Under the pieces are notes generated by a model. The model did not search any database, was not told where the DNA came from, and worked only from the letters and a program-made list of their open reading frames with translations. From QAMX01 sp964448855 (lineage in GTDB: Bacteria; Bacillota; Clostridia; Oscillospirales; QAMX01): DNA of 31,952 bases. Position 1 is the first letter of the stretch. Every line of letters begins with the position of its first letter. The stretch lies in the NCBI GenBank assembly GCA_964448855.1, contig CAYUXI010000021.1:1-31952 (forward strand), given 5' to 3'. Shown piece after piece: positions 23,217-30,839 of the stretch. Both the position numbers and the translations under genes were made by a program.

Positions 23217-24503
23217 ATGTCCCCATATCATTTTGAAACCTTACAACTTCACGTCGGCCAGGAGACGCCGGATCCCGCCACGGACGCCCGTGCCGTGCCG
23301 ATTTACGCAACCACCTCCTACGTCTTTCACAGCTGCGAACACGCCGCTGCGCGGTTCAGCCTCTCCGAGCCCGGCAACATCTACGGTCGGCTGACCAACT
23401 CCACGCAGGAGGTGCTGGAAAAGCGGATTGCCGCGCTGGAAGGCGGTGTGGCGGCGCTGGCGCTCGCCTCCGGTGCAGCGGCCATCACCTACACGCTGGA
23501 AGCACTCGGTCAGAACGGCGGCCACTTTGTGGCGCAGAAAACCATTTACGGCGGGAGCTACAACCTACTGGCGCACACATTGCCGAACTTCGGCATGACC
23601 ACAACGTTTGTGGACATTCACGATCTCACAGCCGTTGAGGCAGCCATTCAGGCGCACACGAAAGCGATTTATATTGAAACACTCGGCAACCCGAACAGCG
23701 ACATTCCGGACATCGATGCTTTGGCGGAAATCGCCCACCGGCACAGCATTGCGCTGGTGGTGGACAACACGTTCGGGACGCCTTATCTGATTCGCCCCAT
23801 TGAGCACGGCGCTGACATCGTGGTTCACTCCGCCACGAAATTTTTGGGCGGGCACGGCACGACGCTCGGCGGTGTGATTGTCGATTCCGGCCGGTTTGAC
23901 TGGGCTGCCAGCGGGAAATACCCTGCGATTGCGTCGCCGAATCCGGGCTATCACGGCATCTCGTTTACGCAGGCTGCGGGTGCGGCCGCCTTCGTCACAT
24001 ACGTCCGTGCGGTGCTGCTGCGGGATACCGGGGCGTGCATTTCGCCGTTCGCGGCGTTTCTCCTCTTGCAGGGCATTGAGACGCTGTCCCTGCGCTTAGA
24101 GCGCCATGCGGAAAACACCGCACGGGTGGTGGAATTTCTGGCCAACCATCCGCTGGTGGAAGCCGTCAACCATCCGTCTCTGGCCGCGCATCCGGATCAT
24201 GCGCTCTACCAGCGCTATTTCCCGCACGGTGGCGGTTCCATCTTTACCTTTACAATCAAGGGCGGCGTCAAGGAGGCGCACCGTCTGATTGACCATTTGC
24301 AGATTTTCTCCCTGCTGGCCAATGTGGCCGATGTCAAGAGTCTGGTCATTCACCCCGCCACCACAACGCACAGTCAGCTGTCCGCGGAGGAGCTGGCCGA
24401 TCAGGGCATTTATCCCAACACCATCCGCCTCTCCATCGGCACCGAGCACATCGACGATCTTCTGGCGGATCTACAAGCTGGCTTCGACGCCATCGGCGCA
24501 TAA
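23217..24503 (+). CDS. metY: O-acetylhomoserine sulfhydrylase (MetY)
   Basis: 428 residues, a Cys/Met metabolism PLP enzyme. It joins O-acetyl-L-homoserine and sulfide to homocysteine. FETLQLHVGQETPDPATDARAVPIYATTSY opens the protein (6-35), GRLTNSTQEVLEKRIAALEGG is typical of the family, the PLP lysine is Lys208 in VVHSATKFLGGHG, and VKSLVIHPATTTHSQL and IRLSIGTEH lie near the end. The frame runs upstream to 23151, but ATG 23217 after AAAGGAA is right. It is 13 bases before cysK. The large family size (about 425) and motifs separate it from MetB/MetC. Confidence 0.94.
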   Translation: MSPYHFETLQLHVGQETPDPATDARAVPIYATTSYVFHSCEHAAARFSLSEPGNIYGRLTNSTQEVLEKRIAALEGGVAALALASGAAAITYTLEALGQNGGHFVAQKTIYGGSYNLLAHTLPNFGMTTTFVDIHDLTAVEAAIQAHTKAIYIETLGNPNSDIPDIDALAEIAHRHSIALVVDNTFGTPYLIRPIEHGADIVVHSATKFLGGHGTTLGGVIVDSGRFDWAASGKYPAIASPNPGYHGISFTQAAGAAAFVTYVRAVLLRDTGACISPFAAFLLLQGIETLSLRLERHAENTARVVEFLANHPLVEAVNHPSLAAHPDHALYQRYFPHGGGSIFTFTIKGGVKEAHRLIDHLQIFSLLANVADVKSLVIHPATTTHSQLSAEELADQGIYPNTIRLSIGTEHIDDLLADLQAGFDAIGA

Positions 24504-24516
24504 GGAGGCGATTATC

Positions 24517-25464
24517 ATGTCCAGGATTTACACGTCTGTCGATCAGCTCATCGGCAGAACGCCCCTTTTGGAGCTGACGCACATCGAATCGGCCTACAGC
24601 CTGAAGGCCAGAGTCCTTGCCAAGCTGGAAGCGCTGAATCCGGCCGGTTCGGTCAAGGATCGGATTGCCAAAGCCATTCTGGATGATGCGGAGGCATCCG
24701 GGCGGCTGACGCCGGAGTCTGTGATCATTGAGCCGACCTCCGGCAACACGGGCATCGGTCTGGCATCGGTGGCGGCTGCGCGGGGCTATCGGCTGATGCT
24801 CGTCATGCCGGATACGATGTCGGTGGAGCGCAGGCAGCTGATGAGAGCCTATGGTGCCGAGCTGGTACTGACGGACGGCCGTCTGGGGATGAAGGGTGCG
24901 ATTGCAAAGGCCGAGGCGCTGGCGCGTGAAATTCCGCACAGCTTTGTGCCGGGGCAGTTTGTCAACCCGGCCAATCCGGCGGCGCACCGCCAGACGACCG
25001 GGCCGGAAATTTTCGAGGATACCGATGGGCAGGTCGATCTGTTTGTGGCCGGAGTCGGCACCGGCGGCACAATTACCGGCGTCGGCGACTATCTGAAATC
25101 GCAGAAGCCCGACATTCATGTCGTTGCCGTGGAGCCCGCATCGTCCGCCGTGCTTTCGACGGGTGTCGCCGGTGCGCACAGAATTCAGGGCATCGGTGCG
25201 GGGTTTGTTCCGGCGGTTCTGAACACAGGTATCTACGATGAGGTGTTCCCTGTCTCCGATGCGGACGCCTTTGCAACCGCCAGGCTGATTGGCCGGACGG
25301 AGGGGATTCTGGTCGGCATTTCATCCGGCGCTGCCGCCTTTGCAGCCATTGAGCTGGCGAAGCGGCCGGAGTACGCCGGGAAAACCATTGTGGTGCTGTT
25401 GCCGGATACGGGCGATCGCTATCTCTCCACGCCGCTCTTCGCCGACACGCGTACCGACGCATAA
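24517..25464 (+). CDS. cysK: Cysteine synthase A
   Basis: 315 residues, a type-II PLP enzyme that makes cysteine from O-acetylserine and sulfide. Lys47 in NPAGSVKDRIA carries PLP; TSGNTGIGLASVAA binds the acetylserine, GVGTGGTITGVG binds phosphate, and GISSGAAAFAA is near the end. The frame is open upstream, overlapping metY, but ATG 24517 follows AAGGAGG by eight bases and starts the family. It is cotranscribed with metY and the Rrf2 gene, forming a compact sulfide-assimilation unit. Confidence 0.95.
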   Translation: MSRIYTSVDQLIGRTPLLELTHIESAYSLKARVLAKLEALNPAGSVKDRIAKAILDDAEASGRLTPESVIIEPTSGNTGIGLASVAAARGYRLMLVMPDTMSVERRQLMRAYGAELVLTDGRLGMKGAIAKAEALAREIPHSFVPGQFVNPANPAAHRQTTGPEIFEDTDGQVDLFVAGVGTGGTITGVGDYLKSQKPDIHVVAVEPASSAVLSTGVAGAHRIQGIGAGFVPAVLNTGIYDEVFPVSDADAFATARLIGRTEGILVGISSGAAAFAAIELAKRPEYAGKTIVVLLPDTGDRYLSTPLFADTRTDA

Positions 25465-25491
25465 ACCATTTCAGGAAGGAGTTCTTACAGG

Positions 25492-25920
25492 ATGATTTCG
25501 ACAAGAGGGCGTTATGCGCTCAGGGTGCTGATCGACCTGGCGGAGCACGCGGAGGAAGGGTATGTGCCCATGAAGGAAATTGCGGAGCGTCAGGGGATTT
25601 CCCTCAAATATCTGGAGCGGATTGTTCCGGTGCTGTCCAAAAACGGGTGGATTGAGGGCGTTCAGGGCAAAGGCGGCGGGTATCGCCTTCTGAAGGCGCC
25701 GGAGGATTGCCGCGTCGGAGATATTCTCCGCCTGACAGAGGGTGATCTGGCACCGGTAGCCTGTCTCGGGCACGATGCGCATCCGTGCGAACGAACGGCA
25801 GCCTGCAGGACGTTACCGATGTGGTCGGAGTTTTACGTGCTGATTCAGCAATTTTTCGACAGCAAGACACTGGCCGATCTCCTCGCATCCGATCACGCAT
25901 CGGAGCATGAGCCGTTCTGA
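25492..25920 (+). CDS. Rrf2 family transcriptional regulator (IscR/CymR-like)
   Basis: 142 residues. MISTRGRYALRVLIDLAEH opens the winged-helix domain, with a recognition helix region ISLKYLERIVPVLSKNGWIEGVQGKGGGYRL. Three cysteines follow (ACLGHDAHPCERTAACRTL; spacing 8 and 6), as in Rrf2 proteins that ligate a 2Fe-2S cluster, such as IscR. By position (end of metY-cysK) it is likely the unit's sulfur regulator; CymR in Bacillus controls cysteine genes without these cysteines, so sensing by a cluster or by CysK is possible here (inference). AAGGAG is nine bases before ATG. A strong bidirectional terminator follows. Confidence 0.9.
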   Translation: MISTRGRYALRVLIDLAEHAEEGYVPMKEIAERQGISLKYLERIVPVLSKNGWIEGVQGKGGGYRLLKAPEDCRVGDILRLTEGDLAPVACLGHDAHPCERTAACRTLPMWSEFYVLIQQFFDSKTLADLLASDHASEHEPF

Positions 25921-25930
25921 CCAGTGATGC

Positions 25931-25986
25931 ATCAAAAAAACAAGGCGGAGCGCTCGTTTCGGAGCGTTCCGCCTCTTGTTTTTGAT
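25931..25986. terminator. Bidirectional terminator
   Basis: ATCAAAAA...CAAG pairs with CTTG...TTTTTGAT, and CGGAGCGCTC with GAGCGTTCCG inside. It ends the sulfur unit on the plus strand and the Mrp gene on the minus strand. Confidence 0.92.
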
Positions 25987-26014
25987 CGGTTTTTGACTGC
26001 AATACGGTGCAGAA

Positions 26015-26857
26015 TCAGTTTTCGCCTTCCGACGTGAGGAGTGCTTCAATCCGGTCGGCTGCGTCCTGCAGCGGCGCATCGTCGCAGAGTTCGATTCCGC
26101 CCTTGTCGCCCGCCGCTGTAATCGCCGGCTGGAACGGAATCCGCCCCAGAATGTCCAGGCCGTATGTGGCGGCGACTTCTTCCAGGTGGCTTTCGCCAAA
26201 GATTTTGAACAGCTTGCCGCAGTCCGGGCATTCCGCATAGCTCATGTTTTCGACAATGCCCAGCACGGGGATATCCATCAGCTGTGCCATTTTGATGGCC
26301 TTTTCGACGATCATGGACACCAGCTCCTGCGGCGTTGTCACGATGATGACGCCGTCCAGCGGGATGGACTGGAACACCGTCAGCGGAACGTCACCCGTTC
26401 CCGGCGGCATATCCACAAACATGAAGTCCACATCGCCCCAGACGGTATCCGTCCAGAACTGTTTGACGACACCGGCCAGCACCGGGCCACGCCAGACAAC
26501 CGGATCCGTATCGCTTTGCAGGAGGAGGTTGACGCTCATCACGCCGATTCCCGTTTTGCTGTGTGCCGGGTAGAGGCCGGATTCATCGACCCCGGCTTTT
26601 TCGCGGATGCCGAACATTCTCGGGATGGAGGGGCCGGTGATATCGCAGTCCATCACAGCCGTCCGGTACCCGCGGCGCTGCATGGCAACAGCCATCATGG
26701 ATGTCACAAGCGATTTCCCGACGCCGCCTTTGCCGGAAACAACGGCAATCGTCTTTTTCACTTCGCTGAGTTCGTTGGTTTTCGCTTTTTCCAGCGCAGA
26801 CCGTTCGCTGCAGTTCTGTCCGCAGGACGAACAATCATGCGTGCATTCTTCGCTCAT
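26015..26857 (-). CDS. Mrp/NBP35 (ApbC) Fe-S carrier P-loop ATPase
   Basis: 280 residues. An N-terminal Cys cluster (Cys5, 9, 12, 16) is followed by the deviant Walker A VSGKGGVGKSLVTSMM (~40-53), DCDITGPSIPRMFG, FMFVDMPPGTGDVPLTV and a C-terminal YAECPDCGKLFKIFG with the CxxC that binds the bridging cluster in NBP35/ApbC. These proteins carry and pass on Fe-S clusters. The frame runs 18 codons upstream, but ATG 26857 after GGAG (ten bases) is the family start. It shares a divergent promoter region with the YfbR-like gene, and sits next to the Rrf2 gene whose product may bind a cluster. Confidence 0.92.
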   Translation of the reverse strand: MSEECTHDCSSCGQNCSERSALEKAKTNELSEVKKTIAVVSGKGGVGKSLVTSMMAVAMQRRGYRTAVMDCDITGPSIPRMFGIREKAGVDESGLYPAHSKTGIGVMSVNLLLQSDTDPVVWRGPVLAGVVKQFWTDTVWGDVDFMFVDMPPGTGDVPLTVFQSIPLDGVIIVTTPQELVSMIVEKAIKMAQLMDIPVLGIVENMSYAECPDCGKLFKIFGESHLEEVAATYGLDILGRIPFQPAITAAGDKGGIELCDDAPLQDAADRIEALLTSEGEN

Positions 26858-26889
26858 TCGCTTACATCTCCACTCTTTGTGATAGGCAT

Positions 26890-26918
26890 ATTGTACCATG
26901 ATGATTGACAAATGTCAA
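26890..26918 (-). promoter_or_regulatory. SigA promoter of the Mrp gene
   Basis: Perfect TTGACA (26913-26918), 17-base spacer, TACAAT (26890-26895) on the minus strand. Its -35 lies two bases from the -35 of the divergent YfbR-like promoter. Confidence 0.88.
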
Positions 26919-26933
26919 CCGCTCTGCTATAAT
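26905..26933 (+). promoter_or_regulatory. Consensus SigA promoter of the YfbR-like gene
   Basis: Perfect TTGACA (26905-26910), 17-base spacer and perfect TATAAT (26928-26933). With the Mrp promoter it forms the inverted repeat TTGACA-AA-TGTCAA. Confidence 0.93.
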
Positions 26934-26992
26934 GAGTTTGTCCGGGTTGGCCGGGCTCCATTCTCTGACCGTCATATGGAGGGCTGATATTG

Positions 26993-27580
26993 ATGTCTGA
27001 AAGCAGCTTTTTTGCCTATATCGACCGCATGAAATACATTCACCGCTGGGGACTGATGCGGAGCAGCATTCCGGAAAATGTGCAGGAGCACAGTATGCAG
27101 ACCGCCATTCTGGCGCACGCGCTGGCTGTGATCGGGCGGGATGTGTTCCACAAGGCGCTCGACCCGGCGCAGATTGCCGCCGCCGCTTTGTATCATGACT
27201 GTTCGGAAATCCTAACCGGCGATTTGCCGACCCCGGTCAAGTATAAGAACGACCGCCTCTCCGGCGCGTATAAGGATGCGGAGCTGGACGCTAAGCAGCG
27301 TCTGTTCGACACGCTGCCGGAGGCGCTGCGCCCCGGTTTTTCCGAAATCATTTTCTTTGAGGAGGAGCAGCCCGAGCTGTACCGTTATATCCGTGCTGCT
27401 GACAAGCTCTCCGCCTACATTAAATGTGAAAATGAGCTGACCTCCGGCAACGGCGAATTCAAGCAGGCCGCCGCCACGCTGCGTGAAACGGTGAATGCGC
27501 TGGCTGCCGACATGGAAGAGCTGGATTATTTTTGGAACCACTTTATGGGCGGCTACGGTTTGACCGTGGATGAGCTGTAA
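26993..27580 (+). CDS. yfbR: YfbR-like 5'-deoxynucleotidase (HD domain)
   Basis: 195 residues. The HD-domain metal ligands are His33 (NVQEHSMQ), His68-Asp69 (ALYHDCSEILTGDLPTPVKY) and a later Asp (AADKLSAYIKCENEL). The stretch GDLPTPVKY and the N-terminal FFAYIDRMKYIHRWGLMR match E. coli YfbR, a 5'-nucleotidase specific for deoxynucleoside monophosphates. The family removes excess dNMPs. ATG 26993 follows GGAGGG by nine bases; a TTG three bases earlier is less likely. The next gene starts 46 bases on without a terminator, so the two are likely cotranscribed. Confidence 0.9.
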   Translation: MSESSFFAYIDRMKYIHRWGLMRSSIPENVQEHSMQTAILAHALAVIGRDVFHKALDPAQIAAAALYHDCSEILTGDLPTPVKYKNDRLSGAYKDAELDAKQRLFDTLPEALRPGFSEIIFFEEEQPELYRYIRAADKLSAYIKCENELTSGNGEFKQAAATLRETVNALAADMEELDYFWNHFMGGYGLTVDEL

Positions 27581-27626
27581 CAGGCTGCCGTCCGTTTAAT
27601 CCATTCAAAAAAGGAGACGAAATTCT

Positions 27627-28478
27627 ATGCGTTACGCCGAAACTCTGCCACGCGGTCTCTCCATTGGCCGTCTGCCGTCGGATGCTGCCGGATATGCTCC
27701 GTATGCGGAGGCCGGGCTGCAATGTCTGGAGCTGTCCTTCACCTACGACTACTGCATGAACCAGATCGATTTTCCGGCCAACGCCGAAGCCATTGGGCGC
27801 GACATCCGCTCGGCTGGGCTGCAGCCCTGGTCCTTTCATCTGCCGTTTTCCGGCCGTCTGGAAATTGCCGGTTCGGATGCGGAGCTGCACGCCGTCACGC
27901 TGTACACCTACCGCACCCTGATTCACGCAGCGGCGCAGGCCGGTTGTCAGGTCATTGTCCTGCATCCATCGAGCGAACCGATCGCCGACGATCAGCGTTC
28001 GGGCTATCTGAGCCGTGCGCGGGAAACGATTGTCACCTTGCAGGAGGAATGCGCCCGGAGCGGGCTGCGGCTGGCGGTGGAAAATCTGCCGCGCACCTGT
28101 CTCTGCCGCACGTCCGACGAGATGATTGCGCTCCTCTCCGGAACGGGTGCCGGTGTGGTATTTGACACCAACCACGCGCTGACGGAGGACAATGTCGCGT
28201 TTTTGAAAGCGCTGACCGCCGCCGGGCTGCCGATTCACACGCTGCACCTGTCCGACTATTTTCCGGATACCAACGGCGTGCTGGATGAGCGCCACGTGTT
28301 CCCCGGCGACGGAATCAACCGCTGGCAGGAGCTCTTTGCGGTGTTGGAGCAGCACGGGTATTCCGGCCCGATGCTCTATGAAACCCTGTCGCTTCGTTCC
28401 GGGTTCCGGTCGGTTCCGGCGACGCTGCAACAGCTCGCGGACAATATGCACCGTCTGGCCTCCGGTGAAATTCAATAA
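27627..28478 (+). CDS. Xylose isomerase-like TIM-barrel protein
   Basis: 283 residues of the sugar phosphate isomerase/epimerase (AP endonuclease 2-like) superfamily. The motifs seen are ELSF..Y at strand 2, SFHLPFSG, VIVLHPSSEP, LAVENLPRT (Glu and Asn metal ligands), VVFDTNHAL (Asp/His), and IHTLHLSDYFPDTNGVLDERHVFPGDG with the later LYETLS. These are the usual metal-binding sites of this fold. The substrate cannot be inferred. GGAGA is ten bases before ATG. It lies 46 bases after the YfbR-like gene and ends in a terminator identical in stem to the one at 29854-29879. Confidence 0.87.
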   Translation: MRYAETLPRGLSIGRLPSDAAGYAPYAEAGLQCLELSFTYDYCMNQIDFPANAEAIGRDIRSAGLQPWSFHLPFSGRLEIAGSDAELHAVTLYTYRTLIHAAAQAGCQVIVLHPSSEPIADDQRSGYLSRARETIVTLQEECARSGLRLAVENLPRTCLCRTSDEMIALLSGTGAGVVFDTNHALTEDNVAFLKALTAAGLPIHTLHLSDYFPDTNGVLDERHVFPGDGINRWQELFAVLEQHGYSGPMLYETLSLRSGFRSVPATLQQLADNMHRLASGEIQ

Positions 28479-28482
28479 CAGG

Positions 28483-28517
28483 ACGTCTGTCCGCCTCGGC
28501 GGGCAGACGTTTTTTTG
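28483..28517 (+). terminator. Terminator, copy A of a duplicated cassette
   Basis: ACGTCTG (28483-28489) pairs with CAGACGT (28504-28510), the CCGC/GCGG block and TCG loop lie inside, and eight Ts follow. The stem is the same as at 29854-29879. Confidence 0.93.
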
Positions 28518-28526
28518 TTGAATCTG

Positions 28527-28590
28527 CACAATTTTGCCCCCCATTTTGTTGATTTTGACTATTTACAGACTGATCTTTTTTCGATATCAT
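28527..28590 (+). promoter_or_regulatory. Promoter copy A of a duplicated cassette
   Basis: TTTACA (28562-28567), 17-base spacer, TATCAT (28585-28590). Upstream TTGATTTTGACT (28549-28560) and a C6 run (28537-28542) match copy B at 29926-29990 almost base for base, which suggests a shared activator site upstream of -35. Confidence 0.78.
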
Positions 28591-28666
28591 ATAGGTAGTC
28601 GGATTTCCTTTTCTGCAATCAACCCATGGCCATCATTTTTCAGCGGTAAGGAGGACGACTGACGCA

Positions 28667-28696
28667 ATGTTCCCATTCGGGCACCCAGTTTTTTGA
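28667..28696 (+). other. Possible 9-codon upstream ORF
   Basis: AAGGAGG (28648-28654) stands 12 bases before ATG 28667, reading MFPFGHPVF then stop at 28694-28696, 13 bases before the next start. It could be a translated leader, but its composition is not a known attenuator type. Confidence 0.35.
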
Positions 28697-28709
28697 AAGG
28701 AGTTTTTGA

Positions 28710-29240
28710 ATGAGCAAGAAAAACATCATTCGCTGGTCTGTCATCCTCTGCGCGGTGCTTTGTATCCTGGTGGGTCTTGTCTGCTGGTCGATGCGTTTTC
28801 ATTCGTTTCACGCAGAACTCCCGGTGATTACGGCGCAGGGCGATGCAGCCGACACGCTGTCTGTTTCCATTTCCGCGCGGCGCAATCCGTTCACCCGTGC
28901 GCTGGAAATCCGGAGCGGTACTGTGCGCTTTGGGGACACGGAGCTTCCACTCTCGCATTTTCTGGTTCCCTACAGCGGCGTGGATTCGCTGATCTTTCAG
29001 GAAGCGGACGCATGGACGGTTTGGCCGGATGCTTCCCGCTCGGCGGAGGAACCGGCTGTCTTCGAGCTGCAGATGCAGCGGGATACGGACGGTTCGCTGC
29101 TCCGAAGCTGTCTGATCGACTGGCGTGTTACGCGGGCTGAAAGCGACGTTTTTGGGGCAGTTTCCATGGAATTCACGTCGTATGACGTGGATTTGAGCGA
29201 GCTGTTTGCCTATGTCTGTATGCTGCGTGGCAGCAACTGA
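28710..29240 (+). CDS. Membrane-anchored hypothetical protein A
   Basis: 176 residues. One N-terminal membrane segment (~9-28, IRWSVILCAVLCILVGLVCW) with a short basic cytoplasmic end points to an outside-facing domain of ~145 residues. The ectodomain is beta-rich (LSVSISARRNPFTRALEIRSG, later DSLIFQEADAWTVWPDA). I do not recognise the family. The next gene, 15 bases on, encodes a similar-shaped protein, and the stretches ISARRNPFTRALEIRSGTV and LTVKKHLFSDRLDIAGTAS line up, so the two look like diverged paralogues (seen by eye). AAAGGAG is eight bases before ATG. Confidence 0.78.
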   Translation: MSKKNIIRWSVILCAVLCILVGLVCWSMRFHSFHAELPVITAQGDAADTLSVSISARRNPFTRALEIRSGTVRFGDTELPLSHFLVPYSGVDSLIFQEADAWTVWPDASRSAEEPAVFELQMQRDTDGSLLRSCLIDWRVTRAESDVFGAVSMEFTSYDVDLSELFAYVCMLRGSN

Positions 29241-29254
29241 GAGGAGGGTCGTTC

Positions 29255-29848
29255 ATGAAAAAACGCTGGATTTTCATCCTTCTGGCTGTTGTGATCGTTT
29301 TGTGCGGCGCATTTGCGCTGGTCAAGGGGCTGTATGAGCGCGAACACACAATTGTCCTGGAGCAAATCCCGCTCCAATCCGAAACGAATCCGGATGCTCC
29401 CACACCAGCTTTGCACCTCCGACTGACCGTGAAAAAGCACCTTTTCAGCGACCGGCTGGACATCGCAGGGACGGCCTCCATCGTCGGTGCGCTTCAGATG
29501 CCGGAATCGGTTCAGAGCTTCGACGCGCTGATTGTTGATCAGCTGGCGCAGGGTGTCGCCGTTTCTGCATCCCCCGGCAACGGTTTTTTGTACGGGCGCA
29601 CCAACCCCGATCGGATTTTGCTGTGCAGTGCCGGGGTTTCGCTTCCCGCTGGCGATCTGGCCGGGCAGCTTCACCTCACGTTGTCCGTTGAAGTTGTGCC
29701 GTCCGGCTATCATATGGTGGAGAACCAGTCCCTTGCTGACCGCGTTGTCCTCTCCATCACCCCAGCTGACACGGAAACCGCTTCGGCCTGTCGCTATGTC
29801 TGCGATCTGACGGCGCTCCGTTTGGCGCTGGATGCCATCTGTCCATAA
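29255..29848 (+). CDS. Membrane-anchored hypothetical protein B
   Basis: 197 residues. MKKRWIFILLAVVIVLCGAFALVKG is a membrane anchor (or uncleaved signal), the rest is extracytoplasmic and beta-rich, with LHLRLTVKKHLFSDRLDIAGTAS and LHLTLSVEVVPSGYHM. No lipobox Cys or known domain is visible. It lies 15 bases after protein A with GAGGAGG in the gap, so the two are translationally close. The end is followed by a terminator (29854). Likely partner or paralogue of protein A in the cell envelope (inference). Confidence 0.78.
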   Translation: MKKRWIFILLAVVIVLCGAFALVKGLYEREHTIVLEQIPLQSETNPDAPTPALHLRLTVKKHLFSDRLDIAGTASIVGALQMPESVQSFDALIVDQLAQGVAVSASPGNGFLYGRTNPDRILLCSAGVSLPAGDLAGQLHLTLSVEVVPSGYHMVENQSLADRVVLSITPADTETASACRYVCDLTALRLALDAICP

Positions 29849-29853
29849 TTTTT

Positions 29854-29886
29854 CGTCTGTCCGCCTCGGCGGGCAGACGTTTTTTG
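29854..29886 (+). terminator. Terminator, copy B of a duplicated cassette
   Basis: CGTCTG (29854-29859) pairs with CAGACG (29874-29879) with the same inner CCGC/GCGG block and loop as copy A; TTTTTTG follows. Confidence 0.93.
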
Positions 29887-29925
29887 TTTGACGCGGTGTG
29901 GACAGTTCATCTTTTGTGCAGCCCG

Positions 29926-29990
29926 CACAAATTACCCCCCCTAATTTATTGATTTTGACTGTTTACAAACTGATCTTTTTTCGGTATAGT
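29926..29990 (+). promoter_or_regulatory. Promoter copy B of a duplicated cassette
   Basis: TTTACA (29962-29967), 17-base spacer, TATAGT (29985-29990), with TTGATTTTGACT (29949-29960) and a C7 run upstream, the same order and spacing as copy A. The sequence stays similar a few bases past -10. Start of transcription would be close to ATG 29999, so a leaderless start in frame with the next gene is possible. Confidence 0.78.
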
Positions 29991-30085
29991 ATACATAGAT
30001 GGATTTCTTTCGAGCGAACAGAAAGGAGGTTTCAAGGTCATCCGCTTTCAGGTTGTTCACACTCAAAAAAAGGAGGTTTCACAAA

Positions 30086-30763
30086 ATGCGTCGCTGTACC
30101 TGTTTGCTGCTTTGTATCATCCTGCTGTGTACATCTGCCCTGTGTGTGGAAATCCGTTCACCGTCCGGCAGTCGAACCATGACGGAGCAAAAAGCGTTCT
30201 GGGATATTCACGGATATCCGGAAAGCATTGCCTACGTGGTGCGTTCTGTGTATCAGGATTCGGAGCCTGGCGTTGAATCCTGGACAATTGGTGTCGTCGG
30301 AGATGCTTCCGGACTGGAAGAACTGCTGTCCACCTCCATTTCCAATGACTGTGACATCACTTTTGCAGATGCTCAGTACAGCCGGAATGAGCTGCTTACA
30401 CTGTACCCGGACGTTGTCCGCGATTATTGCCGGGATCTCGCCTTTGGTTCCATTTCTATTCAGAAAGACCGGATTGTTGTTTCTGTTTCTCCGTTTCTGC
30501 TTGGTCTGTACCAGAAATCCGCGTCCCGGAAATACAACGGCCGCGTTCAGGTTGTTTCCACCTGGCAGTTCCACGAACCCACATACGATGAAAATGGGAA
30601 TCTTGTGAGCAGCAATCTTCCGATTCTCACATTTGAACTGTTTGTGGGATTTGCGTTGCTTGCTTTATTCCTCATTCTCATCGGATTTGCCATTTGGAAG
30701 CTGATTCGTCGAATTCGCAAGCGTTCTGTACCATCCGACTCTCAGAAGGAGAGGTCTGTGTGA
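30086..30763 (+). CDS. Exported membrane protein with C-terminal anchor, TPM-like
   Basis: 225 residues. A signal peptide (MRRCTCLLLCIILLCTSALC), an exported domain of ~145 residues, then one C-terminal membrane segment (~188-212, ILTFELFVGFALLALFLILIGFAIW) and a basic tail with RRIRKR. The exported part has SIAYVVRSVYQ, GDASGLEELLSTSI and DVVRDYCRDLAFG and ends near the anchor; the layout (exported domain then single helix) is like TPM-domain (YgcG) proteins, but I cannot confirm that. The ATG 30086 follows AAGGAGG by nine bases. An identical 13-base AAAGGAGGTTTCA stands 47 bases upstream. An alternative start is the leaderless ATG 29999. Confidence 0.72.
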   Translation: MRRCTCLLLCIILLCTSALCVEIRSPSGSRTMTEQKAFWDIHGYPESIAYVVRSVYQDSEPGVESWTIGVVGDASGLEELLSTSISNDCDITFADAQYSRNELLTLYPDVVRDYCRDLAFGSISIQKDRIVVSVSPFLLGLYQKSASRKYNGRVQVVSTWQFHEPTYDENGNLVSSNLPILTFELFVGFALLALFLILIGFAIWKLIRRIRKRSVPSDSQKERSV

Positions 30764-30777
30764 ATCGAACAAGAAAT

Positions 30778-30808
30778 GGAAACGGCACATCCGATTCGAG
30801 CCGTTTCC
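30778..30808 (+). other. Hairpin between two envelope genes, no T tract
   Basis: GGAAACGGC (30778-30786) pairs with GCCGTTTCC (30800-30808) over nine bases with a 13-base loop. No T run follows, so it is not a standard terminator; it may protect or regulate the transcript of the next gene. Confidence 0.5.
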
Positions 30809-30839
30809 TTGCTGTATGCCTTGAAAGGAGGTTTTTGTT

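Noticed and set aside
30022..30081. AAAGGAGGTTTCA repeat as a mobile-element footprint
   Set aside because: Only 13 bases and both copies are ribosome-site-like; more likely a local duplication or chance.
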